A stretch of DNA of 5,716 bases from an uncultured Clostridia bacterium (GCA_947624755.1 CANQLQ010000136.1:1-5716); one strand, 5' to 3'; positions 1 to 5,506 are shown, counted from the first letter of the stretch. The notes: generated from the sequence alone by a model not told the origin. Translations and numbers: made by a program.

Positions 1-45
1 TTCGCGGCGTAATAGTAAAAGCCTGTATAAATCTGTTTCGCGTAA
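1..45. repeat. Direct repeat unit, copy 1
   Basis: This copy begins TTCGCGG, contains ATAAATCT at 27-34 and ends GTAA at 42-45. It matches copy 3 (213-257) gaplessly at 35 of 45 positions with a constant offset of 212. The left window edge may cut a longer unit. Confidence 0.65.
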
Positions 46-48
46 TTG

Positions 49-116
49 CTGCACGCCATGCGTGCCTGCGGGCGATGCCCGTGGGCGACCACATGGGGTC
101 GCCCCTACGCGTGCAG
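49..116. repeat. Compound GC-rich hairpin element
   Basis: Three consecutive stem-loops are visible. They are GCACGC-CAT-GCGTGC (51-65), CGGGC-GAT-GCCCG (69-81) and GGGCGACC-ACATGG-GGTCGCCC (83-104). An outer inverted repeat, CTGCACGC (49-56) with GCGTGCAG (109-116), can enclose the whole element and competes with the first stem. This is a REP-like structured intergenic repeat. It could fold at the 3' end of the pncB message or simply be a mobile repeat relic. There is no T-tract, so it is not a typical rho-independent terminator. Confidence 0.7.
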
Positions 117-157
117 TTGTGTTAGTATCAAGACTTATATAAATCTTCCCTTTGTAA
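113..157. repeat. Direct repeat unit, copy 2 (degenerate)
   Basis: This copy shares ATAAATCT (139-146) and GTAA (154-157) at the same internal positions as copies 1 and 3, with an offset of 112 from copy 1. Only about 27 of 45 bases match copy 3, so it is called mainly on register and the conserved core. It overlaps the end of the hairpin element at 49-116. Confidence 0.4.
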
Positions 158-212
158 CAGTCGTGGACGTTGCTTACCGAATAAACCTTTTAAAGTTAAC
201 AACGCAAGTCGT

Positions 213-257
213 TTCGCGGTATAAGAGTAAAAACCTGCATAAATCTAACCCGTGTAA
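213..257. repeat. Direct repeat unit, copy 3
   Basis: This is the best-preserved partner of copy 1: same TTCGCGG start, ATAAATCT core at 239-246 and GTAA end, without indels. Like copy 1 it is followed directly by a GC-rich hairpin cassette. Confidence 0.65.
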
Positions 258-262
258 CTCGT

Positions 263-297
263 GCAGGCGATGCCTGCTGCCTGCCACGCCATGCGTG
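263..297. repeat. Paired GC-rich hairpins after repeat copy 3
   Basis: The stems are GCAGGC-GAT-GCCTGC (263-277) and CACGC-CAT-GCGTG (285-297). They are the same two loop types (GAT and CAT) as in the 49-116 element but in reversed order. The GAT stem differs in sequence (GCAGGC/GCCTGC against CGGGC/GCCCG) while keeping complete pairing. That indicates conservation of the fold rather than of the primary sequence. Confidence 0.65.
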
Positions 298-389
298 CTT
301 AGATTTAATCAGGGCTTCCCTAAGACAGATAATTCCTTTGCCGCATATAGTCGGCATATTTCTCTCATTTTACTAATGTTTCTTATTCC

Positions 390-1895
390 TTAGTCGCTTT
401 TGGGGCAATCTTGAGAATAATCCGACTGCTCGTCTGCACGAAAATGATTATGCGATGAGCCCTCAAGCAATTTTTGTTTTGTCTGCCAAAGATTTACGGA
501 AAGGTCAACGTAATATTTATGCGGATTTTCAAAACGCTTAAGCTCGTCCCAAAGTGTTGCGACCTGGGCTTCGCAATAGCGCCTTATTTCTTTTATATCC
601 GGACTAAAATAAACCTTTTTTCCTTTTTCAAAAAGTTTTACAAGAAGCGGTTTTGCCGTAAAGTTTTCAAACCGTTTCCTTTTCCAAGTATAATCCGGGT
701 CAAAAATTTCATATGGTTTTGTCGAATCAATGGTTTCATCAACTTTCGTAACCACGTCTGCGAGGGCTTTGCCGGTCTTGTTATCAAAAAGACGAAAAAC
801 CTTTTTAGCGCAGGGGGTAGTAATTTTTGAAACATTTTCGGAAAGCTTTATTCTCGGCATGGGAATACCGTTTTCCTCAACGGCAACAATTTTGTAAACT
901 CCGCCGAAAACCGGTTCGGACGAAGATGTTATAAGTCTTTCGCCGACGCCGAATGAGTCAACCGCAGCGCCTTGAGCAATCATATCACGGATAAGATATT
1001 CGTCAAGGGAATTGCTTGCAACGATTTTACAATCTGAAAAGCCTGCCTCGTCAAGCATCTTTCTTGCCATTTTTGAAAGATAGGTGATGTCGCCGCTGTC
1101 AATTCTTATACCTTTCGGACGACAGCCGCGAGGAACGATTTCATTTTTGAAAACTTTTATTGCGTTCGGCACACCCGATTTAAGAACATTATAAGTATCT
1201 ACAAGGAGCGTGCAATTGTCGGGATATTCCCTTGCATATGCGCTGAAAGCCTCGTACTCATCGTCGAAAAGCTGAACCCAGCTATGAGCCATTGTTCCGA
1301 CGGCAGGGACGAAATAATCTCTTTCACCAATTGTGCAGGCCGTTGCGTCACAGCCGCCGATATAGGCCGCTCTCGCACCGTAAACCGCTCCGTCATAGCC
1401 CTGCGCCCTTCTTGAGCCAAATTCCATAACCGTCCGGCCTTCCGCCGCCCTTTTTATTCGGTTGGCCTTGGTTGCTATCAAACTTTGATGATTTACAGTA
1501 AGCAGAACCATTGTTTCTATTAGCTGCGCCTCAATAACCGGTCCTCTGACCGTTACAATAGGTTCACCCGGAAAAATCGGCGTACCTTCGGGAATCGCCC
1601 AAACGTCACAGGTAAAACGGAAATTTTTAAGATAGCCGAGAAAATCCTCGCGCAAACCTTTTCTTCTGAGCAGGTCAATATCTTCATCGGTAAATTTCAG
1701 ATTTTCGAGATAGTCAACAAGCTGTCTTATTCCTGCCATAATCGCAAAGCCGCCGCCGTCGGGAATCCTTCTGAAAAACATATCAAACCAGACAATTGTA
1801 TCTTGCTTGTTATTGGCAAAATAACCGTTAGCCATTGAAAGCTCATAAAAATCCATAAGCATGGTAAGGTTTCGGTCTTTTAATATATTACTCAT
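390..1895 (-). CDS. pncB: Nicotinate phosphoribosyltransferase
   Basis: Cytoplasmic enzyme of NAD salvage (Preiss-Handler pathway). It joins nicotinate to PRPP to give nicotinate mononucleotide, coupled to ATP hydrolysis. The 501-residue protein has the family landmarks in order: N-terminal NLTMLMDFYELSMANGYF (9-26), EFGSRRAQGYDGA (158-170), GTMAHSW (200-206) with H204 as the likely phosphorylated histidine, LVDTYNVLKSGVPNA (231-245), GIRIDSGD (262-269), and the phosphate-binding region IVASNSLDEY...DSFGVGERL (291-321). The ATG at 1893-1895 is preceded by AGGTGA (1902-1907) six bases upstream, so the start is well supported. The last roughly 22 residues (from about 480) are hydrophilic and extend past the usual LWxxKQxLL end of the family. 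The gene is monocistronic in this window and divergent from the XRE regulator; a 21-bp palindrome lies just upstream. No strong terminator is seen downstream, only a weak 5-bp stem at 339-356. Family identity is very secure. Confidence 0.96.
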   Translation of the reverse strand: MSNILKDRNLTMLMDFYELSMANGYFANNKQDTIVWFDMFFRRIPDGGGFAIMAGIRQLVDYLENLKFTDEDIDLLRRKGLREDFLGYLKNFRFTCDVWAIPEGTPIFPGEPIVTVRGPVIEAQLIETMVLLTVNHQSLIATKANRIKRAAEGRTVMEFGSRRAQGYDGAVYGARAAYIGGCDATACTIGERDYFVPAVGTMAHSWVQLFDDEYEAFSAYAREYPDNCTLLVDTYNVLKSGVPNAIKVFKNEIVPRGCRPKGIRIDSGDITYLSKMARKMLDEAGFSDCKIVASNSLDEYLIRDMIAQGAAVDSFGVGERLITSSSEPVFGGVYKIVAVEENGIPMPRIKLSENVSKITTPCAKKVFRLFDNKTGKALADVVTKVDETIDSTKPYEIFDPDYTWKRKRFENFTAKPLLVKLFEKGKKVYFSPDIKEIRRYCEAQVATLWDELKRFENPHKYYVDLSVNLWQTKQKLLEGSSHNHFRADEQSDYSQDCPKSD

Positions 1896-1933
1896 AGCAG
1901 GTCACCTTTTTGTATATTAAATTACAGTTTGAA

Positions 1934-1954
1934 AGTATAATTTTTTGTTATACT
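1934..1954. promoter_or_regulatory. 21-bp perfect palindrome in the pncB 5' region (candidate operator or promoter overlap)
   Basis: AGTATAA (1934-1940) and TTATACT (1948-1954) form a perfect 7-bp inverted repeat around a 7-bp T-rich centre, about 39 bp upstream of the pncB start. Read on the minus strand it contains two -10-like hexamers: TATAAC (1947-1952) and TATACT (1934-1939). Neither has a convincing -35. A repressor bound here would cover the likely pncB promoter or start region. Regulation of NAD salvage by nicotinate-responsive repressors is known in Firmicutes, but I cannot match this site to a named regulator. Confidence 0.45.
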
Positions 1955-1961
1955 ATTTTTT

Positions 1962-1978
1962 AAGCGCAAAATGCGTTT
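1962..1978. promoter_or_regulatory. Short dyad upstream of pncB
   Basis: AAGCGCA (1962-1968) and TGCGTTT (1972-1978) form a 7-bp stem with one G-T pair and a 3-nt loop in otherwise A/T-rich DNA. It lies 7 bp beyond the 21-bp palindrome. It could be a second regulator site or the -35-side boundary of the pncB promoter. No function can be assigned. Confidence 0.25.
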
Positions 1979-2087
1979 TAAGAATTATTTTTAAATTCAG
2001 TAGCTTGCCGGTGTGATTTTTGGGTCTGTTTAAGGCAAAAAATAAAATAAATATTGTTTTTTTTAACAACATTTGTCTTATATTAGT

Positions 2088-2139
2088 AATATTCTACAAA
2101 AAATTTATTGACATTACGTTTTTTGTGTGATAGAATATT
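2088..2139. promoter_or_regulatory. Inverted repeat pair bracketing the XRE gene promoter
   Basis: AATATTCTA (2088-2096) is the exact reverse complement of TAGAATATT (2131-2139). The arm centres are 43 bp apart, about four helical turns. The right arm contains the whole -10 hexamer and the left arm lies just upstream of the -35. An overlapping 13-bp palindrome, ATATTA-G-TAATAT, occupies 2080-2092. The geometry suits an autoregulatory operator pair, but such arms can arise by chance in A/T-rich DNA. Confidence 0.35.
2108..2136 (+). promoter_or_regulatory. Sigma-A promoter of the XRE regulator gene
   Basis: Perfect -35 TTGACA (2108-2113), a 17-bp spacer and -10 TAGAAT (2131-2136), preceded by TG at 2128-2129 to give an extended -10. 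Transcription should start near 2143, giving a leader of about 47 nt before the ATG at 2190. It is among the best promoter matches in the window, suggesting strong basal expression unless repressed. Confidence 0.85.
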
Positions 2140-2151
2140 TATGTCATTAAG

Positions 2152-2165
2152 ACAGTTTATACTGT
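2152..2165. promoter_or_regulatory. Palindrome in the XRE gene leader (candidate operator)
   Basis: ACAGT (2152-2156) and ACTGT (2161-2165) form an inverted repeat around TTAT. Flanking ATTA (2146-2149) and TAAT (2166-2169) extend the dyad if an AG bulge is allowed. TCATTAAG is directly repeated at 2144-2151 and 2169-2176, on either side. The site sits just downstream of the predicted transcription start, where a Cro-like repressor could block its own transcription. Confidence 0.4.
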
Positions 2166-2189
2166 TAATCATTAAGGGGTGTGAATATT

Positions 2190-2435
2190 ATGAGAACCAG
2201 AAAACAAGCACTTGGAACCCGCAACATAGTTGGTGCAAAAATTGAAGCAAAGAGAAAAGAACTCGGTATGAAACAAATCGATCTTTTAACTCAGCTTCAA
2301 GTTCATGGAGTTGAGCTTACTGCATCAGGTCTTTCAAAACTTGAAGGCCAAATCAGAAGCGTAAACGATTACGAACTTGTTGCAATTGCTGATATTCTCG
2401 GTGTAACAATCAACTGGCTCGTTGGAAAAGAATAA
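2190..2435 (+). CDS. Small XRE/Cro-family helix-turn-helix regulator
   Basis: 81-residue protein made almost entirely of one Cro/C1-type DNA-binding domain. Helices 1-3 run approximately from I13 to L25, K28 to L36 and T44 to E52, with KQIDLLTQLQ as the positioning helix and TASGLSKLE as the recognition helix. The turn between them (VHGVEL) is slightly long. The C-terminal DYELVAIADILGVTINWLVGKE is the usual closing helix pair of XRE proteins. I prefer the ATG at 2190 over the in-frame GTG at 2181, because AAGGGG (2174-2179) is correctly spaced for the ATG and would abut the GTG. There is no ligand or sensor domain, membrane segment or partner gene. It is an orphan regulator, divergent from pncB and convergent with murD, with a strong promoter, nearby dyads and its own terminator. 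Its targets are unknown; autoregulation, and possibly pncB, are inferences from position only. Confidence 0.88.
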   Translation: MRTRKQALGTRNIVGAKIEAKRKELGMKQIDLLTQLQVHGVELTASGLSKLEGQIRSVNDYELVAIADILGVTINWLVGKE

Positions 2436-2458
2436 TTTTTTCCAAAAGAACACAAAAG

Positions 2459-2488
2459 CTCGGGATTTTATCCTGAGTTTTTTGTTTT
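2459..2488 (+). terminator. Rho-independent terminator of the XRE regulator gene
   Basis: CTCGGGAT (2459-2466) pairs with ATCCTGAG (2470-2477), eight pairs including one G-T, with a 3-nt TTT loop. A T-tract (TTTTTTGTTTT, 2478-2488) follows. The stem starts 23 bp after the regulator's stop codon. Preceding A residues (2454-2457) can extend the stem and might give some reverse-strand activity for the convergent murD message. Confidence 0.85.
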
Positions 2489-2499
2489 ACAGAAACAAT

Positions 2500-2512
2500 C
2501 GGCGAAATGCCG
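2500..2512 (-). terminator. Weak hairpin just 3' of murD
   Basis: CGGC/GCCG forms a 4-bp stem (2500-2503 with 2509-2512) five bases after the murD stop. Reading on the minus strand it is followed by a T-rich but interrupted tract. It could be a weak murD terminator, or the murD message may end at the reverse of the 2459-2488 terminator. Confidence 0.25.
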
Positions 2513-2516
2513 CAAA

Positions 2517-3860
2517 TCAAAGTTTTTTTACAAGTTCCTTGAAAATCGTACCTCTTTGCTGATAATTTTTGAACATACCCCAACTTGCACAAGCCGGAGA
2601 GAGCAGAACACAGTCTCCTCTTTCGGCCGCTTTCGATGCCTTGTCAACGGCTTCTTCCATAGATTCGGCAAATACATAATCTTTAAAGCCGGCTTCGTCA
2701 CAGGCTTTTGCAATATTCTCCCTTGTCTGTCCGATTAGAATCATAAGTCTGCATTTTCCGTGAAGGTGGCTTATCCAATCGGCATAGTCGGATTTTTTGT
2801 CATAGCCTCCGGCAATAAGAACGGTTTTTGACGGCATTGCGTCAATGGCTTTTATCGCGGCATCGGTATTTGTTCCTTTTGAATCGTTGTAATATTTGAC
2901 TGCGCCGACTTCTCTTATAAATTCGATTCTATGCTCAACAGCAACAAATTTCTTTACAGCTTCTCTGATTATATCAAGCGGCACACCTGCATAATATGTA
3001 ATTGCAACAGCCGCCATAATATTTTCAAAGTTGTGAAGTCCGACGAGATTTGTTTCGGCGGTTTTTACAACAAGGGTTTCTTTTCCGTCTTCGGCAAGAA
3101 TAATTTCACCGTCTTTATAGTAAAGACCGTTTTTAAGCATATGGAGACTGCTGAAAAAAATAACCTTGCACGGCGCTTGCTTTGCAAATTCACGAAGAAC
3201 CTTATCTTCATAATTTAGTACACAAAAATCATCTGAATTTTGATTTTTTGCAATTGACTTTTTAATGTTTTCATAATTTTCCATTGTCTTATGGCGGTCA
3301 AGGTGGTCGGGAGTAATATTGAGAATAGCGGAAACGTGGGGTTTGAAAGTCAGCATTGTTTCAAGCTGGAAAGAGCTTATCTCCGCAACGGTATAACCGC
3401 CCTGCTCGCTTTCAAGCACAAGACCCGTATACGGAATTTCAATATTACCGACAAGAAGCGTTTTTTCATTGAATGATTTTACAATTTCATAGGTAAGAGA
3501 GGTTGTTGTTGTTTTACCGTTCGTACCTGTAATTGCAAGAACCGTGCCTTTGTCATACCTGTATGCAAGCTCAATTTCAGACCAAACGGGAATACCTGCG
3601 GCAGTTACGGTTTTCATAACGTCCGTCTCAAGAGAAACACCCGGACTTACAACGCAAACATCAATTCCTTCAAGGTCGGTATTTTTGCATGAGCCGAGAA
3701 TGAAGTTAATTTTATCTTTACCTATTTTTTCAGAAACTTCGGCAGTATCAAGATTTTCGCTGCCGTCAAAAATTACAAATTCCTTTTCAAGCCGAGTAAG
3801 CATTTTTGCGGCGGCAATACCGCTTCTTCCTGCGCCGACAATAAGATATTTATTTTCCAT
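2517..3860 (-). CDS. murD: UDP-N-acetylmuramoyl-L-alanine:D-glutamate ligase
   Basis: Cytoplasmic Mur ligase that adds D-glutamate to UDP-MurNAc-L-Ala using ATP, the second amino-acid addition in peptidoglycan precursor synthesis. The 447-residue length is normal for MurD. The N-terminal Rossmann domain carries LIVGAGRSGIAAAKML (6-21). The central ATPase domain has the P-loop TGTNGKTTTT (111-120), AEISSFQLE (159-167), NITPDHLDRH (181-190) and a lysine at 200 in the position of the carbamylated lysine. HNFEN (276-280) follows. The C-terminal domain has YNDSKGTNTDAA (324-335), IAGGYDKKSDY (349-359) and LLSPACASWGMF (419-430). GGAGG (3867-3871) lies six bases before the ATG, fixing the start. 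Unlike many bacteria, it is not inside a dcw cluster here: it has its own promoter and stands between metY and a convergent regulator. All key motifs are intact, so it should be functional. Confidence 0.97.
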   Translation of the reverse strand: MENKYLIVGAGRSGIAAAKMLTRLEKEFVIFDGSENLDTAEVSEKIGKDKINFILGSCKNTDLEGIDVCVVSPGVSLETDVMKTVTAAGIPVWSEIELAYRYDKGTVLAITGTNGKTTTTSLTYEIVKSFNEKTLLVGNIEIPYTGLVLESEQGGYTVAEISSFQLETMLTFKPHVSAILNITPDHLDRHKTMENYENIKKSIAKNQNSDDFCVLNYEDKVLREFAKQAPCKVIFFSSLHMLKNGLYYKDGEIILAEDGKETLVVKTAETNLVGLHNFENIMAAVAITYYAGVPLDIIREAVKKFVAVEHRIEFIREVGAVKYYNDSKGTNTDAAIKAIDAMPSKTVLIAGGYDKKSDYADWISHLHGKCRLMILIGQTRENIAKACDEAGFKDYVFAESMEEAVDKASKAAERGDCVLLSPACASWGMFKNYQQRGTIFKELVKKL

Positions 3861-3914
3861 AGATAGCCTCCGAAGAATAATTATGGGATCTCTGTTTTAA
3901 TTAGCCTTTATAAA

Positions 3915-3943
3915 ATTATACCACCGTATATATATGATTTCAA
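3915..3943 (-). promoter_or_regulatory. Sigma-A promoter of murD
   Basis: On the minus strand: -35 TTGAAA (3938-3943), a 17-bp spacer and a perfect -10 TATAAT (3915-3920), preceded by TGG to give an extended -10. Initiation is expected near 3908, about 48 nt before the murD ATG. It lies downstream of the metY terminator, so murD appears to be an independent unit. Confidence 0.85.
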
Positions 3944-3956
3944 GTTTATTAATAAC

Positions 3957-3988
3957 AAAAAGATGCCCCGTTTAAGGCAGCATCTTTT
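3957..3988. terminator. Bidirectional terminator between metY and murD
   Basis: AAAAGATGC (3958-3966) and GCATCTTTT (3980-3988) pair over nine bases. Additional CC/GG pairing inside leaves a small internal loop. A-runs on one side and T-runs on the other let it act in either direction. It ends the metY transcript about 50 bp after the metY stop and insulates murD. Confidence 0.8.
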
Positions 3989-4038
3989 ATGTTTTTATTT
4001 ATATCGACAGTTTTGTCTTTTTGTGGCTTTACCGCACC

Positions 4039-5307
4039 TCATATTTTAGAAAGCGCTTGTTCAATATCTGCAAGAATATCATCAATATGTTCCGTGCCGA
4101 TTGAAAGACGAACGGTATTCGGTTTGATATTCTGATCCTCAAGCTCTTTTTTTGTAAGCTGGGAATGAGTTGTTGTAGCCGGGTGTATCACAAGTGATTT
4201 TACATCGGCAACATTTGCAAGAAGCGAGAAAATTTTAAGATTATCTATAAATTTATAGGCTTCTTCCTGTCCGCCTTTTATCTCAAAGGTAAATATGCTT
4301 GCCCCACCGTTTGGAAAATATCTTTCATAAAGCTCATGATCCGGGTGGTCGGGAAGAGACGGGTGATTTACTTTGTCTGCCTTCGGGTGTTTTGAAAGAT
4401 ACTCGACAACCTTTTTAGTGTTTTCAATGTGCCTGTCAAGGCGAAGTGAAAGAGTTTCAGTACCCTGAAGAAGAAGGAAAGCATTGAACGGAGAAATTGC
4501 AGCCCCCTCGTCACGAAGAAGAATTGCGCGAATATATGTTACAAAAGCGGCGGGACCGACTGCGTCGGCAAATGAAATTCCGTGATAACTTGGGTTCGGG
4601 TCAGCTATCAAAGCAAATTTTCCGCTTTTCTTCCAGTCAAATTTTCCGCCGTCTACTATAACGCCGATGAATTTTGTTGCCGAATGAACGACGATATCTG
4701 CGCCGTGTTCAAGCGGACGGATAAGATACGGTGTGCCGAATGTATTATCAACGGCAACAGGAAGTCCGTGCTTATGGGCAATTTCGGATATTGCGTCAAT
4801 ATCAGGAATATCGCTGTTCGGATTGCCGAGTGTTTCAAGATAGACAGCTTTTGTATTTTCTTTAATTGCCGATTCAACTTCTTTGAGGTCGTGCGCGTCA
4901 ACAAAGGTCGTTTCAATACCAAACTGAGCAAGTGTATGGGCAAGAAGATTGTATGAGCCGCCGTAAATTGTCTTTTGAGCTACTATATGGTCACCTGCCT
5001 GAGCAAGAGCCTGAACCGTATAGGTTATTGCCGCTGCGCCGGAGGCAACTGCAAGAGCCGCAACGCCGCCTTCAAGGGCTGCGATACGGGCTTCAAACGC
5101 TTCTTGGGTCGAATTGGTAAGTCTTCCGTAAATATTGCCTGAATCTGAAAGACCAAAACGTGCCGCCGCATGAGCGGAGTTTTTAAAAACATATGAAGTC
5201 GTCTGATAAATCGGAACTGCTCTTGAATCGGTTACCGGGTCGGGTTCTTCCTGACCTGCATGAAGTTGGATAGTTTCAAATTTATAGTTTTCTAAATTGT
5301 AAGCCAT
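4039..5307 (-). CDS. metY: O-acetylhomoserine sulfhydrylase with a short deletion after the PLP lysine
   Basis: PLP-dependent enzyme of the Cys/Met metabolism family, cytoplasmic, which converts O-acetylhomoserine plus sulfide to homocysteine for methionine synthesis. Family landmarks: NIYGRLTNST (58-67; Y60 and R62 contact the cofactor phosphate of the partner subunit), ASGAAA (88-93), TIYGGSYNLL (113-122) with Y115 near PLP, VAVDNTF (184-190) with D187 binding the PLP ring nitrogen, and HSATKF (208-213) with K212 as Schiff-base lysine. The MetY-type tail ANVADVKSLVIHPATTTHSQL is also present. AGAGGT (5315-5320) lies seven bases before the ATG. Oddity: the usual TKFIGGHGTxIGGVIVD reads TKFIGVIVD here, an in-frame loss of about eight residues between G215 and V216 (junction 4662/4663). 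The 422-residue length would be about 430 otherwise. The loss removes the conserved Gly-His next to the active site. The rest of the protein is undamaged. Confidence 0.93.
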   Translation of the reverse strand: MAYNLENYKFETIQLHAGQEEPDPVTDSRAVPIYQTTSYVFKNSAHAAARFGLSDSGNIYGRLTNSTQEAFEARIAALEGGVAALAVASGAAAITYTVQALAQAGDHIVAQKTIYGGSYNLLAHTLAQFGIETTFVDAHDLKEVESAIKENTKAVYLETLGNPNSDIPDIDAISEIAHKHGLPVAVDNTFGTPYLIRPLEHGADIVVHSATKFIGVIVDGGKFDWKKSGKFALIADPNPSYHGISFADAVGPAAFVTYIRAILLRDEGAAISPFNAFLLLQGTETLSLRLDRHIENTKKVVEYLSKHPKADKVNHPSLPDHPDHELYERYFPNGGASIFTFEIKGGQEEAYKFIDNLKIFSLLANVADVKSLVIHPATTTHSQLTKKELEDQNIKPNTVRLSIGTEHIDDILADIEQALSKI

Positions 5308-5333
5308 TTTTATTACCTCTTTTTATTGAATTT

Positions 5334-5339
5334 ATTATA
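5334..5339 (-). promoter_or_regulatory. Possible secondary -10 box close to metY
   Basis: A perfect minus-strand TATAAT lies 26 bp before the metY ATG. The expected -35 position (about 5357-5362) reads AGATTC, a poor match. If used, initiation here would bypass the upstream leader ORF. The DNA is very A/T-rich, so chance occurrence is likely. Confidence 0.2.
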
Positions 5340-5407
5340 TTTTAAAGTATCTTAATGAATCTCCTGTTTGGGAAATTGGTCATTGATTTTATCAGAAATG
5401 ATATGGC

Positions 5408-5467
5408 TCAACACATTCGTCCGTTCCTGAAATTAATTCTCAGCAGTTTTGTAAAATGAAGTTTCAT
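5408..5467 (-). CDS. Putative 19-residue leader peptide upstream of metY
   Basis: A minus-strand ORF of 19 codons reads MKLHFTKLLRINFRNGRMC and ends with TGT (Cys) then TGA. It has AGAGGT (5475-5480) exactly seven bases before its ATG, the same site and spacing as metY itself. It begins about 33 nt after the predicted start of a consensus promoter (5507-5535). Its stop codon is 100 nt before the metY ATG. The peptide is basic, has no membrane segment and resembles no protein I recognise. Position, strong initiation signals and a Met-Cys end directly upstream of a sulfur amino-acid gene suggest a regulatory leader peptide whose translation senses Cys or Met supply. That function is inference. 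No classic rho-independent attenuator is visible between it and metY, so control would have to be rho-dependent or translational. Confidence 0.55.
   Translation of the reverse strand: MKLHFTKLLRINFRNGRMC
5427..5443 (-). other. Stem-loop inside the metY leader ORF
   Basis: On the minus strand CTGAGA (5438-5443) pairs with TTTCAG (5427-5432), six pairs including one G-U, around a 5-nt ATTAA loop. It covers codons 9 to 14 of the leader ORF. A ribosome translating the ORF would melt it, so it could be part of a switch, but it is short and A/U-rich. Confidence 0.25.
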
Positions 5468-5474
5468 AAAACTT
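5459..5474 (-). other. Hairpin presenting the leader start codon in its loop
   Basis: On the transcript AAGTTT (5469-5474) pairs perfectly with AAACTT (5459-5464) around a four-base TATG loop holding the leader ATG. The Shine-Dalgarno AGAGGT lies immediately 5' of the stem. The structure may modulate leader initiation. Being all A-U except for one pair, it is probably only marginally stable. Confidence 0.3.
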
Positions 5475-5506
5475 ACCTCTTCACTAAATTTTTAAATTGT
5501 GAACCG

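Larger units (their letters stand above)
1..360. repeat. Non-coding cluster of degenerate direct repeats and GC-rich hairpins 3' of pncB
   Basis: I see no credible gene in this stretch. The one long plus-strand reading frame (46-393) has no Shine-Dalgarno site, is Cys/Arg-rich and runs straight through the repeats. Three copies of a 45-bp unit lie at 1-45, 113-157 and 213-257. Copies 1 and 3 align without gaps at 35/45 identical bases. Copy 2 is more decayed, at about 27/45 against copy 3. GC-rich hairpin cassettes follow copies 1 and 3, at about 49-116 and 263-297, and contrast sharply with the A/T-rich surroundings. The composition and the stem-loops resemble dispersed REP/MITE-like intergenic elements common in clostridial genomes; that family assignment is from general knowledge, not a search. 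No transposase is present. Confidence 0.7.

Noticed and set aside
1..300. CRISPR array
   Set aside because: There are only three diverged units, with unequal spacing, spacers that themselves carry hairpins, and no cas genes. This is not a CRISPR.
309..368. Minus-strand 19-codon ORF (MREICRLYAAKELSVLGKP) downstream of pncB
   Set aside because: There is no Shine-Dalgarno site at proper spacing and no promoter, and it lies in repeat-like DNA containing a 5-bp stem (339-343 with 352-356). It could be a relic inside the repeat family but is not supported as a gene.
46..393. Plus-strand 115-codon reading frame at the left edge
   Set aside because: It runs through the hairpin and direct-repeat cluster, has no ribosome binding site, and its composition (Cys/Arg/Trp-rich start) is that of translated repeat DNA.
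2181..2189. GTG at 2181 as start of the XRE regulator
   Set aside because: The AAGGGG site at 2174-2179 would touch this GTG. It is correctly spaced only for the ATG at 2190.
4006..4022. GACA-GTTT-TGTC with following T-run near the metY 3' end
   Set aside because: The 4-bp stem is too short, and its T-run is on the plus strand where no gene precedes it. The 3957-3988 hairpin is the credible terminator.
4582..4956. Plus-strand 124-codon ORF opposite metY
   Set aside because: It is antisense to strongly conserved metY codons with no initiation signals: a shadow frame. The same holds for the other long frames opposite pncB and murD.
5308..5500. SAM-I riboswitch or T-box in the metY leader
   Set aside because: I read the minus strand for the SAM-I core (GGGA, GGCAACC-type blocks) and for the T-box TGGNACCGCG motif. 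Neither is present, and there is no terminator hairpin with a U-tract.
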